Shown here one piece after another: positions 26,443-34,626 of a DNA stretch of 44,435 nucleotides. The stretch spans positions 1 through 44,435 of the forward strand of contig CACZMI010000027.1 of assembly GCA_902782245.1 (NCBI GenBank), given 5' to 3'. The notes beneath the pieces were generated by a model. That model did no database searches and was not told where the DNA came from. It saw nothing but the letters and a program-made list of their open reading frames with translations. Source of the stretch: an uncultured Bacteroidales bacterium. Its GTDB lineage: Bacteria; Bacteroidota; Bacteroidia; Bacteroidales; Bacteroidaceae. Position numbers and translations under genes: made by a program. The stretch's first letter is position 1. Each line of letters starts with the position of its first letter.

Positions 26443-29277
26443 TTAGAGAACTATGTTCACGATCTTGCGCGGTACCACTATCACCTTGCGGATGGTCTGA
26501 CCGTTGATGTAGCCCTGAGCCTTCTCATTTGCCAGAACGGCATCCTGAATCTGCTGCTGGGTTGCATCGGCCGGGAAGTCCATTGTAAAGCGGGTCTTTC
26601 CGTTGAATGAGATAGAGTAGGTTATGCTGTCCTCCTTGAGGTAATCCTCGTTGAACTTGGGCCATGCGGCATCACAAACTGAACCGGTGTTACCCAGCGA
26701 GCTCCAGAGTTCCTCGGCGGTGTGGGGAGCAAACGGTGCAATCACCTTGGCCAGGTCTGTCAGCACGGCGCGCTTGTTGCACTTGAGTCCCGACAGCTCG
26801 TTTACGCATATCATGAATGCGGCAACCGATGTGTTGAATGAGAAGTTCTCAATATCCTCGGTTACCTTCTTTATGAGCTTGTGGATTGATTTTAGCTCGT
26901 CCTTGGTGGCGGCCTCATCACTTACTGCCAACTTGCCGTCGCGGTCAAAGTAGAGAGCCCACATCTTGCGGATAAAGCGGTGGCAGCCGTCAATCCCGTT
27001 TGTATCCCAGGGCTTTGACTGCTCAAGCGGTCCCAGGAACATCTCGTACATACGCAGCGTATCGGCTCCGTACTTCTCGATGATGTCATCGGGGTTGACC
27101 ACGTTGAACATGGACTTACTCATCTTCTCAACTGCCCAGCCGCAGATGTACTTGCCGTTCTCCAGTATGAACTCGGCGTTGTTGTACTCGGGCCTCCATG
27201 CCTTGAATGCCTCAACGTCCAGTACATCGGCACTTACTATGTTTACATCCACGTGTATGGGAGTGGTGTCATACTGGTCCTTAAGGCCCAGTGACACAAA
27301 CTTGTTGGTATCCTTGATACGATATACAAAGTTACTGCGGCCCTGGATCATACCCTGATTGATCAGTTTGCTGAACGGCTCCTCAACCTCACTTACGCCC
27401 AGGTCCTTGAGGAACTTGTTCCAGAACCTTGAGTAGATAAGGTGACCGGTTGCGTGCTCGGAGCCTCCCAGATAGAGGTCCACGCACTTCCAGTAGTTAT
27501 CGGCCTCCTTGCTTACAAGAGCCTTGCTGTTGTGCGGATCCATGTAACGCAGATAGTAGGCCGATGAGCCTGCAAATCCGGGCATGGTGTTGAGCTCCAG
27601 CGGGAATACGGTCTTGTTATCTATGAGTGACTTGTCAACAACCTTGCAGTTCTTCTCGTCAAAGGCCCAGACCTTGGCGTGGCCAAGCGGGGGCTCGCCT
27701 GTCTCAGTGGGCTTGTACTCACTTATCTCGGGGAGCTCCAGCGGCAGGCACTGCTCGGGTACCATTGTGGGTATTCCGTTTTTGTAATATACCGGGAATG
27801 GCTCGCCCCAGTAGCGCTGACGGCTGAATATGGCGTCGCGCAGACGGTAGTTTACCTTAACCTTACCCAGTTTGTTGTCCTGAACATATTTCTTGGTGGC
27901 GGCAATGGCCTCCTTGACGGTCAGACCGTTCAGGTTGAGTCCGCCCTCACGGATCTGGTCGGGACGGGGTGAGTTCATCATCACTCCCTCCTTGGCGTCA
28001 AAGCTCTCCTCGGATACATCGCAACCCTCAATAAGCGGACGGATTTCAAGGCCGAAATGCTTGGCGAATGCGTAGTCACGGCTGTCGTGTGCGGGAACGG
28101 CCATAATGGCGCCTGTTCCGTAACCGGCCAGTACGTAGTCACTTATCCAAACGGGTACGTCCTCACCGGTCAGGGGGTTGATGGCGTATGATCCGCTGAA
28201 CACGCCGGTTACACGGCGGTCGGCTATGCGCTCGCGCTCGGTGCGCTTCTTTACGGCTGCTATGTATGCATCCACCTCCTTCTTCTGAGCGGGTGTGGTG
28301 AGCTGAGCCACCAGCTCGCTCTCAGGAGCCAGTACCATGAATGTTACACCGAATATGGTATCGGCACGGGTGGTGAATATGGTGAATTCTATGTCTGAGT
28401 TCTTTACGTGGAACTGCATCTCGGTACCCTCGGAGCGGCCAATCCAGTTGCGCTGGGTCTCCTTGATGGAGTCTGACCAGTCTATCTTGTCCAGACCGTC
28501 AAGCAGGCGCTGTGCATAGGCCGATACACGCAGGCACCACTGGCGCATCTTCTTTTGCTCTACGGGGAATCCGCCGCGTACCGATACGCCCTCAACCACC
28601 TCGTCGTTGGCAAGCACGGTGCCCAGTCCGGCGCACCAGTTTACCATTGTCTCGCCCAGGTAGGCTATGCGGTAGTTCATCAGGACATCGGACTTCTGCT
28701 TCTCATCCATTGCCTTCCATTCTGCGGCGGTAAAGCTGAGTTCCTCGCTCTGGGCTACGTCCAGATTTGCAGAGCCTTCTTTTTCAAAATGCTCAATCAG
28801 CTTCTCAATGGGCTGTGCGCTCTGGCACTTGTTGCAGTAGAATGAGCCGAACATCTTCTGGAATGCCCACTGGGTCCAGTGGTAGTATCCGGGCTCACAG
28901 GTGCGTACCTCGCGGTCCCAATCAAATGAGAATCCTATCTTGTCCAGCTGCTCGCGGTAGCGGTTTATGTTCTTTTCAGTTGTAATTGCGGGGTGCTGGC
29001 CAGTCTGTATGGCGTACTGCTCGGCGGGCAGGCCGTATGCATCGTAACCCATGGGGTTCAGCACGTTGAATCCGCACTGGCGCTTGTAGCGTGCGTAGAT
29101 ATCGGATGCAATGTAGCCCAGGGGGTGTCCTACGTGCAGGCCGGCGCCTGAGGGGTAGGGGAACATGTTGAGTACGTAATACTTGGGCTTGGAGGCATCC
29201 TCAGTTACCTTATAAGTTCCCTCCTTGGCCCACTTTTCCTGCCATTTCTTTTCAATTGCTCTGAAATCGTATTCCAT
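26443..29277 (-). CDS. leuS: Leucyl-tRNA synthetase
   Basis: A 944-residue class I synthetase that charges tRNA-Leu. The HIGH motif is in [18 protein letters not shown] and the KMSKS motif in [16 protein letters not shown]. The CP1 editing domain is present ([21 protein letters not shown]), as is the zinc-ribbon-like insertion ([10 protein letters not shown]). The anticodon-binding helical domain and C-terminal domain complete it. It is the first gene of the operon leuS-rdgB-porZ; its promoter box lies 30 bp upstream. Confidence 0.97.
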   Translation of the reverse strand: MEYDFRAIEKKWQEKWAKEGTYKVTEDASKPKYYVLNMFPYPSGAGLHVGHPLGYIASDIYARYKRQCGFNVLNPMGYDAYGLPAEQYAIQTGQHPAITTEKNINRYREQLDKIGFSFDWDREVRTCEPGYYHWTQWAFQKMFGSFYCNKCQSAQPIEKLIEHFEKEGSANLDVAQSEELSFTAAEWKAMDEKQKSDVLMNYRIAYLGETMVNWCAGLGTVLANDEVVEGVSVRGGFPVEQKKMRQWCLRVSAYAQRLLDGLDKIDWSDSIKETQRNWIGRSEGTEMQFHVKNSDIEFTIFTTRADTIFGVTFMVLAPESELVAQLTTPAQKKEVDAYIAAVKKRTERERIADRRVTGVFSGSYAINPLTGEDVPVWISDYVLAGYGTGAIMAVPAHDSRDYAFAKHFGLEIRPLIEGCDVSEESFDAKEGVMMNSPRPDQIREGGLNLNGLTVKEAIAATKKYVQDNKLGKVKVNYRLRDAIFSRQRYWGEPFPVYYKNGIPTMVPEQCLPLELPEISEYKPTETGEPPLGHAKVWAFDEKNCKVVDKSLIDNKTVFPLELNTMPGFAGSSAYYLRYMDPHNSKALVSKEADNYWKCVDLYLGGSEHATGHLIYSRFWNKFLKDLGVSEVEEPFSKLINQGMIQGRSNFVYRIKDTNKFVSLGLKDQYDTTPIHVDVNIVSADVLDVEAFKAWRPEYNNAEFILENGKYICGWAVEKMSKSMFNVVNPDDIIEKYGADTLRMYEMFLGPLEQSKPWDTNGIDGCHRFIRKMWALYFDRDGKLAVSDEAATKDELKSIHKLIKKVTEDIENFSFNTSVAAFMICVNELSGLKCNKRAVLTDLAKVIAPFAPHTAEELWSSLGNTGSVCDAAWPKFNEDYLKEDSITYSISFNGKTRFTMDFPADATQQQIQDAVLANEKAQGYINGQTIRKVIVVPRKIVNIVL

Positions 29278-29306
29278 TATTGCGTCGAATGTTTCGTTTT
29301 GACGCG

Positions 29307-29314
29307 CAAAATTA
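29307..29314 (-). promoter_or_regulatory. -7 box of the leuS operon
   Basis: The complement reads TAATTTTG (TAnnTTTG) 30 bp before the leuS start. It is preceded on the plus strand by a TTTTGACGC motif that recurs near other promoters in this region. Confidence 0.45.
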
Positions 29315-29355
29315 CATATTTTCAGGCAAAAACACTATAGTGTTTCTCATTCCTA

Positions 29356-29488
29356 CTCACCTTAGGGAGAAAATAGGCCGTACCTGCGTTCTGCTTACCC
29401 AAGGTGAGGTGGTAACGCAGGATCTGGCGTATTTCCCGCTCACCTTAGGGATGAAAATGGCTCTACGTGCGTTACAGCTCCCTAAGGT
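29356..29488. repeat. 83-bp palindromic repeat array, left copy (two units)
   Basis: Two units start at 29358 and 29441, exactly 83 bp apart. Each opens with CACCTTAGGGA and about 28 nt later has the inverted arm (ACCCAAGGTGAG, TCCCTAAGGT). In the first unit TACCTGCGTT is mirrored by AACGCAGG in the spacer, giving a second inverted pair. The second unit ends exactly at the stop codon of the HTH-DUF805 gene. A homologous array lies at 31794-32010. Confidence 0.85.
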
Positions 29489-30651
29489 CAGGTGTTAGAT
29501 GCGGGTTGGGTGATGACGTTGGGATCGGGGCCGTATCTGTTGGGGCCTTCGGTTCCTGGCATAGCGCAGAAGATTATCAGTAAGATGAATCCTACAATGG
29601 ATATAATCACAAGGAAGGATATGATTCCGGCTGTTCCGTAGATGAGTTTCTGTTCGCGGTTTACTTGTTGTGTCTGGGATGGCTGGTTTATTGGACTGAA
29701 CACACCTGGTTCAACAGCAATAGAATCTCCATTGGTTTTGTAATAGAAGAATCTCTTACCACTTAGCACTTGCTCCATATAGTCCGGATATATCCTAATA
29801 GTATCGCCGTCGGAATCAGTGTATTTGTTGTAGTATTCGGCCGGATTGAAAGAGGTTGCAGTTTCTGTCTCTGTTCTTTCTCCTAAAGACAAGTGGAACA
29901 TTGAGTAAATGACAGATACCATGGCTATAATCATGGGTAACAGATATGACAATACCCAAGCTCCTTTGCGTTCAGAGTCATGTAGTCTTCGTACGGTGAT
30001 GCTCACCAATGGTATTATCAGTATAAATGCTATAAAGCTGACAATCATCAGAGCGGATTCTGGAGTGATAGGGTGTTGTGTCTTTAACATGACAAATGGA
30101 ATCAGGAAAGATACTACTATTCCCAGCGTATAGAACACTAAAGTATAAAACAGTATAAAATACCAGAATTCAGTCCTTGATGCGCGACCCGTGAACTTGA
30201 ACATGTTTCTGAAGCCGGAATTGATGGCCTCACCGAATGTGATCTTTTTTGTACCATTATCGTAACATTTTCCTGTTACGGTTTTTGTTACGGTCTCTGC
30301 CTCAGGGAAAAGCTGCTCTGCCCAAAACGGTGAGAGTTTCTCCTTGATACGTTTTCTTCTCATTCTAAGGCTCTCCTTAGAGATGGATATACAGTCTGAA
30401 ATAACTTCGGGCTTGAATCCTGCTGCAGCAAGGGCACAAAATATAAGGTCTGACTCTGAAAGGGATGGTGACTCGGCTCTCATGTCCAGAAATACCGGGG
30501 CAAAAGTCTTTTCTATACAGCGCGTTACGGCCATTCTGTCATCAAAGGTCAGGCGGTTCTGGCGGCTGCGGTATTCTATCAGCATGCTTGCCTCGGGCAT
30601 CTGGCGGAATTGTGTCAGGCAGGATTGCAGTTTCTCAATTCTTGAATCCAT
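29488..30651 (-). CDS. HTH-DUF805 fusion membrane protein
   Basis: A 387-residue protein read from ATG 30651 (a TTG at 30672 would add seven residues). Residues about 1-120 contain a LuxR/sigma-70-like helix-turn-helix (LIFCALAAAGFKPEVISDCI, then SKESLRMRRKRIKEKL). A DUF805 membrane domain follows (FRNMFKFTGRASRTEFWYFILF, several helices, and the family motif VRRLHDSERKGAW). There is an extracytoplasmic or loop insertion with acidic residues, then a last helix near the C-terminus. A membrane-bound regulator is plausible, but the DNA target and signal are unknown. It is transcribed away from the following lipoprotein gene and is flanked by the 83-bp repeats. Confidence 0.75.
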   Translation of the reverse strand: MDSRIEKLQSCLTQFRQMPEASMLIEYRSRQNRLTFDDRMAVTRCIEKTFAPVFLDMRAESPSLSESDLIFCALAAAGFKPEVISDCISISKESLRMRRKRIKEKLSPFWAEQLFPEAETVTKTVTGKCYDNGTKKITFGEAINSGFRNMFKFTGRASRTEFWYFILFYTLVFYTLGIVVSFLIPFVMLKTQHPITPESALMIVSFIAFILIIPLVSITVRRLHDSERKGAWVLSYLLPMIIAMVSVIYSMFHLSLGERTETETATSFNPAEYYNKYTDSDGDTIRIYPDYMEQVLSGKRFFYYKTNGDSIAVEPGVFSPINQPSQTQQVNREQKLIYGTAGIISFLVIISIVGFILLIIFCAMPGTEGPNRYGPDPNVITQPASNT

Positions 30652-30669
30652 AATCAGTGTTGTTTGACG

Positions 30670-30677
30670 CAAAGATA
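30670..30677 (-). promoter_or_regulatory. -7 box of the HTH-DUF805 gene
   Basis: The complement reads TATCTTTG (TAnnTTTG) about 20 bp before the ATG. A CAAA at 30694-30697 gives a -33 box at short spacing (16 bp). TTGACGCAAA overlaps the box at 30664-30673 and recurs at 30739-30748 on the other side of the divergent region. Confidence 0.45.
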
Positions 30678-30782
30678 CGCCTTAAATCAGTTGCAAACCA
30701 GCAACTAACCGTATAAAAAGCGTAACATTCAAACGTTGTTGACGCAAAAAGCACTATATTCGCATGGATTAAAATAGTGCTT

Positions 30783-31376
30783 ATGAAACGAATTCTCATT
30801 TGTTTGTGTTTTATACTTGCGGCGGTTTCATGCGGCAGGCAGGAAAAGGAGTTGAAAGAGAGGGCATTGGAATTATGCAATTATATTCCTGACCATGTTC
30901 TTAAACCTGAGGCTGAAGATTTCATGACTCCGGAATTTTTCAAGACTCTTTCCGAGGCTTGGGATGCTCCGGATATTGATTTTGACGGGCCTGGATATGG
31001 TGAGTGGCTGTTTTATTTTGTAACCGGAAACGGTGGCGGGAAACCTCTGTATGCCGTTAAGTCCGTTACCCTTAAATCCAAGGAAGAAGCTCATGCCGTT
31101 ATTACTGTTCGGATTAAGGATGATTTATCCGAATATGTTGAACCTGAGGAAAAAGCCCAGGAATACGGGATAGTCATGAAACTTGTGGATGGCAAGTGGC
31201 TGCTGGATGATTTTGACAACAAGAAGGCAGAATGCATTGATTACATAAAGGAACAGCGTGCCAAGTGTGAATCGGGTGAACTTCTTAAGCAGTTGGAATC
31301 AGATGAGTTTTACAAGGCATATGTTCCCAATTTCAAGAAGCGGGTTGAGGCTTATTACCAAAAATACGGCAAATGA
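30783..31376 (+). CDS. Hypothetical lipoprotein (possibly DUF3828-like)
   Basis: From ATG 30783 the product has 197 residues, with a lipoprotein signal MKRILICLCFILAAVSC and a mature alpha/beta domain. VTLKSKEEAHAVITVRIKD and IVMKLVDGKWLLDDFDN resemble the strand pair of NTF2-like or DUF3828 proteins that are often periplasmic lipoproteins. I do not recognise a specific function. Its last 4 bp overlap the start of the DUF3795 gene, so the two are coupled. A weak TATATTCG box lies just upstream. Confidence 0.7.
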   Translation: MKRILICLCFILAAVSCGRQEKELKERALELCNYIPDHVLKPEAEDFMTPEFFKTLSEAWDAPDIDFDGPGYGEWLFYFVTGNGGGKPLYAVKSVTLKSKEEAHAVITVRIKDDLSEYVEPEEKAQEYGIVMKLVDGKWLLDDFDNKKAECIDYIKEQRAKCESGELLKQLESDEFYKAYVPNFKKRVEAYYQKYGK

Positions 31377-31705
31377 AACAGTTTATTGCTTTTTGCGGAT
31401 TAGATTGTGAGGGGTGTCAGGCCCGGTTGGCTACCGTTAATGATGACGATGAATTGCGCAGGAAAGTGGCTCGGGAATGGTCGGAACTTAACAAGGTTGA
31501 GATTACTCCTGACATGATTAATTGTACCGGATGCAGGATTGAGGGAGCCAAGACCCCGTTTTGTAACTCACTCTGTCCCATACGTAAGTGCGCCCGGGCT
31601 AAGGGTTTTGAGACCTGCGGTGACTGCAGCGATATGGAAAACTGCTCCAAGCTTGCTATGATTACATCAATCAATAAGGAAGCGTTATCAAATCTCAAAA
31701 TGTAA
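31373..31705 (+). CDS. DUF3795 cysteine-rich protein
   Basis: A 110-residue cytosolic protein with the DUF3795 pattern: FCGLDCEGCQA at the N-terminus, INCTGCRIEGAKTPFCNSLCPIRKCA in the middle and FETCGDCSDMENCSKL at the end. Twelve or so cysteines in CxxC-like spacing suggest binding of zinc or an iron-sulfur cluster. The function of the family is not established. It is translationally coupled to the preceding lipoprotein and lies before the right 83-bp repeat array. Confidence 0.85.
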   Translation: MKQFIAFCGLDCEGCQARLATVNDDDELRRKVAREWSELNKVEITPDMINCTGCRIEGAKTPFCNSLCPIRKCARAKGFETCGDCSDMENCSKLAMITSINKEALSNLKM

Positions 31706-31713
31706 GGTGACGT

Positions 31714-31786
31714 GACGCAAAGTGGTATTTCTTTCAGTCGCTTCGCTTGGTGAAAGCGTCCCTTCGGGCCGAGCGCGTTTTGCGTC
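31714..31786. repeat. Structured 73-nt element with nested hairpins
   Basis: GACGCAAA (31714-31721) pairs with TTTGCGTC (31779-31786) as an outer stem. CTTTCA/TGAAAG (31731-31756) and CCC-TTC-GGG (31760-31768) form inner hairpins, giving a three-way-junction-like fold. It lies just after the DUF3795 stop and before the repeat array. It may be a terminator-like or REP-like element; no family is recognised. The rest of the gene-free 31706-32068 stretch is the repeat array and a promoter box. Confidence 0.35.
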
Positions 31787-31793
31787 GTTTCAA

Positions 31794-32010
31794 CTCACCT
31801 TAGGGAGAGAATAGACCGTACCTGCGTTTTGCTTCCCTAAGGTGCGGGGATAACGCAGGTTCTGGCGTATTTCCGATTCACCTTAGGGAAGGAAATGGCT
31901 CTACGTGCGTTACAGCTCCCTAAGGTGCGGGGGTAGCCCGCGAGATAGCGTATTTCCTGCTTACCTTAGGGAAGGAAATGACTCTACGAGCGTTACAGTT
32001 CCCTAAGGTG
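31794..32010. repeat. 83-bp palindromic repeat array, right copy (three units)
   Basis: Units start at 31796, 31879 and 31962 (the last with TACCTTAGGGA), each exactly 83 bp from the next. Inverted arms TCCCTAAGGTG close each palindrome. Unit 1 here matches unit 1 of the left array (TACCTGCGTT core), and unit 2 matches its unit 2 (GGCTCTACGTGCGTTACAGC core). The two arrays are thus homologous and in the same orientation, about 2.4 kb apart. Confidence 0.85.
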
Positions 32011-32041
32011 TGGGGGGAGGAGAAAAACAGCGGATTTTATG

Positions 32042-32049
32042 TATTTTTG
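32042..32049 (+). promoter_or_regulatory. -7 box of the GNAT/zinc-ribbon gene
   Basis: TATTTTTG (TAnnTTTG) lies 20 bp before the start codon, directly after the last 83-bp repeat. No -33 TTTG is visible. Confidence 0.4.
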
Positions 32050-32068
32050 TGGATAAATATAGACAGTT

Positions 32069-32950
32069 ATGAATATCAGATTAGAGCGTCCGGAGGACTA
32101 TAGGGTGGTGGAGGAACTTACCCGTGAGGCGTTTTGGAATGTATATAAGCCGGGATGTTTGGAGCATTATGTACTTAATCAGTATAGGAACAATTCTGAC
32201 TTTATTCCGGAGTTGGACTATGTGATGGAGGAGGACGGAAGGATTATAGGTCACGTGATGTTCTCCAGAGCGGAACTGGTATTGGCCGATGGCGCACACA
32301 AGCCTTCCTGGACTTTCGGACCTATCAGCATTCATCCTGATTATAAGCGTAAGGGTTATGGACTTAAGCTGTTGAATTCTGCTCTGGATAAGGCGCGTCA
32401 GATGGGTGTGGGCTTTATCTGCATGGAGGGAAACATTGATTTCTACAAGCATGCGGGTTTTGGCCTGGCCAGCAAGTTGGGCATTCATTATCATTCGGAG
32501 CCAAAGGATGCTGAGGTTCCGTATTTTTTGGCTCAGGAACTGATTCCGGGCTGGCTTGGCGGCATTGAGGCAACATATTGCCCTCCACAGGGTTACTTTG
32601 TGGCCGATGCCGATCCCGATGCGTTTGAGGCATATGATGCAACGTTCCCCAAGAAGGAGAAGGCTTTCCGTGAGGGCCAGTTGCCTCAGTTCTGCCAGAG
32701 TTGCGGAATGCCGCTTACCCGCATAGAGGATTGCGGAACCAATGCAGACGGCAGCACCAACTTTGACTACTGCAAGTACTGCTATAAGGATGGGCATTTT
32801 CTGCAGGACATGACGATGGACCAGATGATAGAACACTGTGCCCAGTTTGTTGATGAGGTCAACAAGAATATGCCCAAGCCAATGACCAAGGATGAGTACA
32901 AGCAGATGATGTACGGTTTTTTCCCGATGCTTAGAAGATGGCGGCGTTGA
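32069..32950 (+). CDS. GNAT acetyltransferase fused to a zinc-ribbon domain
   Basis: A 293-residue protein. Residues 1 to about 170 are a GNAT fold with the acetyl-CoA-binding IHPDYKRKGYGLKLLNSAL and a helix-strand GVGFICMEGNIDFYKHAGFG. Residues about 205-290 are a zinc ribbon of the zf-ribbon_2 type with FCQSCGMPL and FDYCKYCYKDGHF, followed by a short helical tail. The GNAT part resembles YhbS-like enzymes. The zinc ribbon often stands alone as a small protein, so the fusion is notable. The acetyl acceptor is unknown. The next gene overlaps its end by 13 bp. Confidence 0.85.
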   Translation: MNIRLERPEDYRVVEELTREAFWNVYKPGCLEHYVLNQYRNNSDFIPELDYVMEEDGRIIGHVMFSRAELVLADGAHKPSWTFGPISIHPDYKRKGYGLKLLNSALDKARQMGVGFICMEGNIDFYKHAGFGLASKLGIHYHSEPKDAEVPYFLAQELIPGWLGGIEATYCPPQGYFVADADPDAFEAYDATFPKKEKAFREGQLPQFCQSCGMPLTRIEDCGTNADGSTNFDYCKYCYKDGHFLQDMTMDQMIEHCAQFVDEVNKNMPKPMTKDEYKQMMYGFFPMLRRWRR

Positions 32951-33462
32951 CTGATGAAATGTTGAGGGCAGTGAAAGGCGAGCTTGATGCTCAGGCCGTT
33001 TATCGGGAGGTAAAGCAGACTGGTGATTTTGCGGGCTTTGCGCGGGAGTTCATGCATAGCGATGACGGGCGTGTGGCTCGAAATGCGTTCTGGGTGCTTA
33101 CCAAGGCATCGGACCAGGAGCTATCGCAGTTGCAGGGTATGCTTAATGAACTGATAGACCTGGCGCTCAAGACGGAACACTCGGCTGTGCGCAGGCTGTC
33201 ACTCAATATCATTGAGCGCCTTAAGATGGAGGAGGATGACCTGCGTACCGATTTCCTGGATTTTTGTCTGGAGCATATGGCCGATGTAGATGAACTGCCG
33301 GGTATACAATCCATCAGCATGAAACTGGCATACCGCATGTGCAAGTTCTATCCGGAGCTAATGGATGAGTTTAAAGTGACTCTGGAATCTATGGAGACCG
33401 AGTACTATAAACCGGCTGTGAACTGTGTCCGCAGCCGGATTCTAAGGGGAAAGCTTAAATAA
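32938..33462 (+). CDS. Helical (HEAT-like) hypothetical protein
   Basis: A 174-residue, almost entirely alpha-helical protein with repeat-like helix pairs (DDGRVARNAFWVLTKASDQE, EHSAVRRLSLNIIERL), as in HEAT-repeat adaptor proteins. It has no signal peptide or catalytic motif. The ATG at 32938 overlaps the upstream gene by 13 bp; an ATG at 32959 is an alternative. It is likely co-transcribed with the GNAT/zinc-ribbon gene. I do not recognise a specific function. Confidence 0.7.
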   Translation: MAALTDEMLRAVKGELDAQAVYREVKQTGDFAGFAREFMHSDDGRVARNAFWVLTKASDQELSQLQGMLNELIDLALKTEHSAVRRLSLNIIERLKMEEDDLRTDFLDFCLEHMADVDELPGIQSISMKLAYRMCKFYPELMDEFKVTLESMETEYYKPAVNCVRSRILRGKLK

Positions 33463-33479
33463 TTGAGCAGTTGCTCAAT
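33462..33479. terminator. Palindromic hairpin shared by two converging genes
   Basis: ATTGAGCA and TGCTCAAT form an inverted repeat exactly between, and overlapping, the stop codons of the helical protein and the tyrosine-phosphatase gene. T-tracts are weak, so termination efficiency is uncertain. Confidence 0.4.
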
Positions 33480-34626
33480 CTTTCACTATCAAGTATTTAC
33501 GGAGCAGTTCAATCTCATCCATGGTGAGAGGGTCCACTTTGTCGGAATGACGTGTTGTGGCCCACTTAACTGCAAGTTCATTGATGCTCATTTCCTGCGG
33601 ATTGCCGAACTTGCGCAAATGGGTAATGAGTTCGTACAGTATGTGGGTCTCGTCCGGGGTGGCTCTGTAATTCCTGAGTCGTGTGTTTGAAGGTCCGAAT
33701 GTGGTAAGTTCATAATCTTTTGACATATCGCTTTCCGATACTCCCAGCAGGGCTTCTATCAGGAATGCCAGCGAACCGGTACGGTCGGCACCACCGGCGC
33801 AATGAAAATAGACGTTGCGGCCCTCGCCAAGCCAGCCTATGATTGAGCGGATAGCCTGCTGGTAGAGTTCCTGGGTATTGCCGGTGCCTCTTCCAAGGTT
33901 TTTCTCTACCGGGAGTTTAAGGTAATCGGCCCCTTCTATTACCGGTCCTGCATTTGCTTCACTGTCCTTGATTCCGCGCAGGTCCAGGTCGACCGATATT
34001 CCCAGTTGGTTAAGGAATATGTCCTTACCGCTATCTTTCATGCGTGATGACAGTTTGGCTCCCCTGTAAAGCCTGCCATATGCGATATGCCCTCCGGGAA
34101 CTTTCCAGCCACCCAGGTCACGTACGTTATCGGCTACACCATTGATCCAACGTAATGGTCCAACGGGTATCACGCATCCTGATTTGAGAACCTTGTAGTT
34201 GTTGTTGATAACAATGTAGTAATATTTCTGGCCGGGAATGAGATTGTAAATCCTGGCGGGCGATACGGAATCGTTCACAAATACAGCATCGTCCAATTTG
34301 AGGGATGATTCATTGAACGAACCTGATGTGGACAGGTATATTCCGTCGGCAGGCCCGCCTTCCCAAGATATGGTTACAGGGAGAGGCTTGTCATTTGCAC
34401 CATAGTTTTTCTTGTAATCCCGGGCATATGAGATGGTATAGGTGGTGTCGGTATAATTTACCTCCTCCAAAAACTTCCTGGTACCTTCATTTTCAATGTC
34501 ACACTCCTGGGGTGTAACATTTTTCTGTGATTTTATGGATCCGCATGAAACCGCAAAGAAGGCCAGAACGGCCAGAGACTTAAACAGATATATCCTTTTC
34601 ATTAGTATTCCTGTTTTCATATTCAT
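33475..34626 (-). CDS. Tyrosine-protein phosphatase lipoprotein (Y_phosphatase3-like)
   Basis: A 383-residue protein with a lipoprotein signal ending AVS-Cys. A beta-rich region of about 120 residues (VTISWEGGPADGIYLST, then PGQKYYYIVINNNYKV) resembles a fibronectin-type fold. A phosphatase domain follows, with NVRDLGGW and the active-site loop YFHCAGGADRTGSLAF (HC-x5-R-T). This matches the PF13350-type dual-specificity or tyrosine phosphatases. The start at 34626 overlaps the upstream gene by 4 bp (ATGA); ATG 34602 (MKRIYLFKSL) would give a more compact signal peptide. The predicted location is outer or periplasmic membrane. The substrate is unknown. Confidence 0.85.
   Translation of the reverse strand: MNMKTGILMKRIYLFKSLAVLAFFAVSCGSIKSQKNVTPQECDIENEGTRKFLEEVNYTDTTYTISYARDYKKNYGANDKPLPVTISWEGGPADGIYLSTSGSFNESSLKLDDAVFVNDSVSPARIYNLIPGQKYYYIVINNNYKVLKSGCVIPVGPLRWINGVADNVRDLGGWKVPGGHIAYGRLYRGAKLSSRMKDSGKDIFLNQLGISVDLDLRGIKDSEANAGPVIEGADYLKLPVEKNLGRGTGNTQELYQQAIRSIIGWLGEGRNVYFHCAGGADRTGSLAFLIEALLGVSESDMSKDYELTTFGPSNTRLRNYRATPDETHILYELITHLRKFGNPQEMSINELAVKWATTRHSDKVDPLTMDEIELLRKYLIVKD

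Noticed and set aside
29356-32010. CRISPR array
   Set aside because: The 83-bp units are palindromic, contiguous and similar throughout. There are no unique spacers of constant length and no cas genes.
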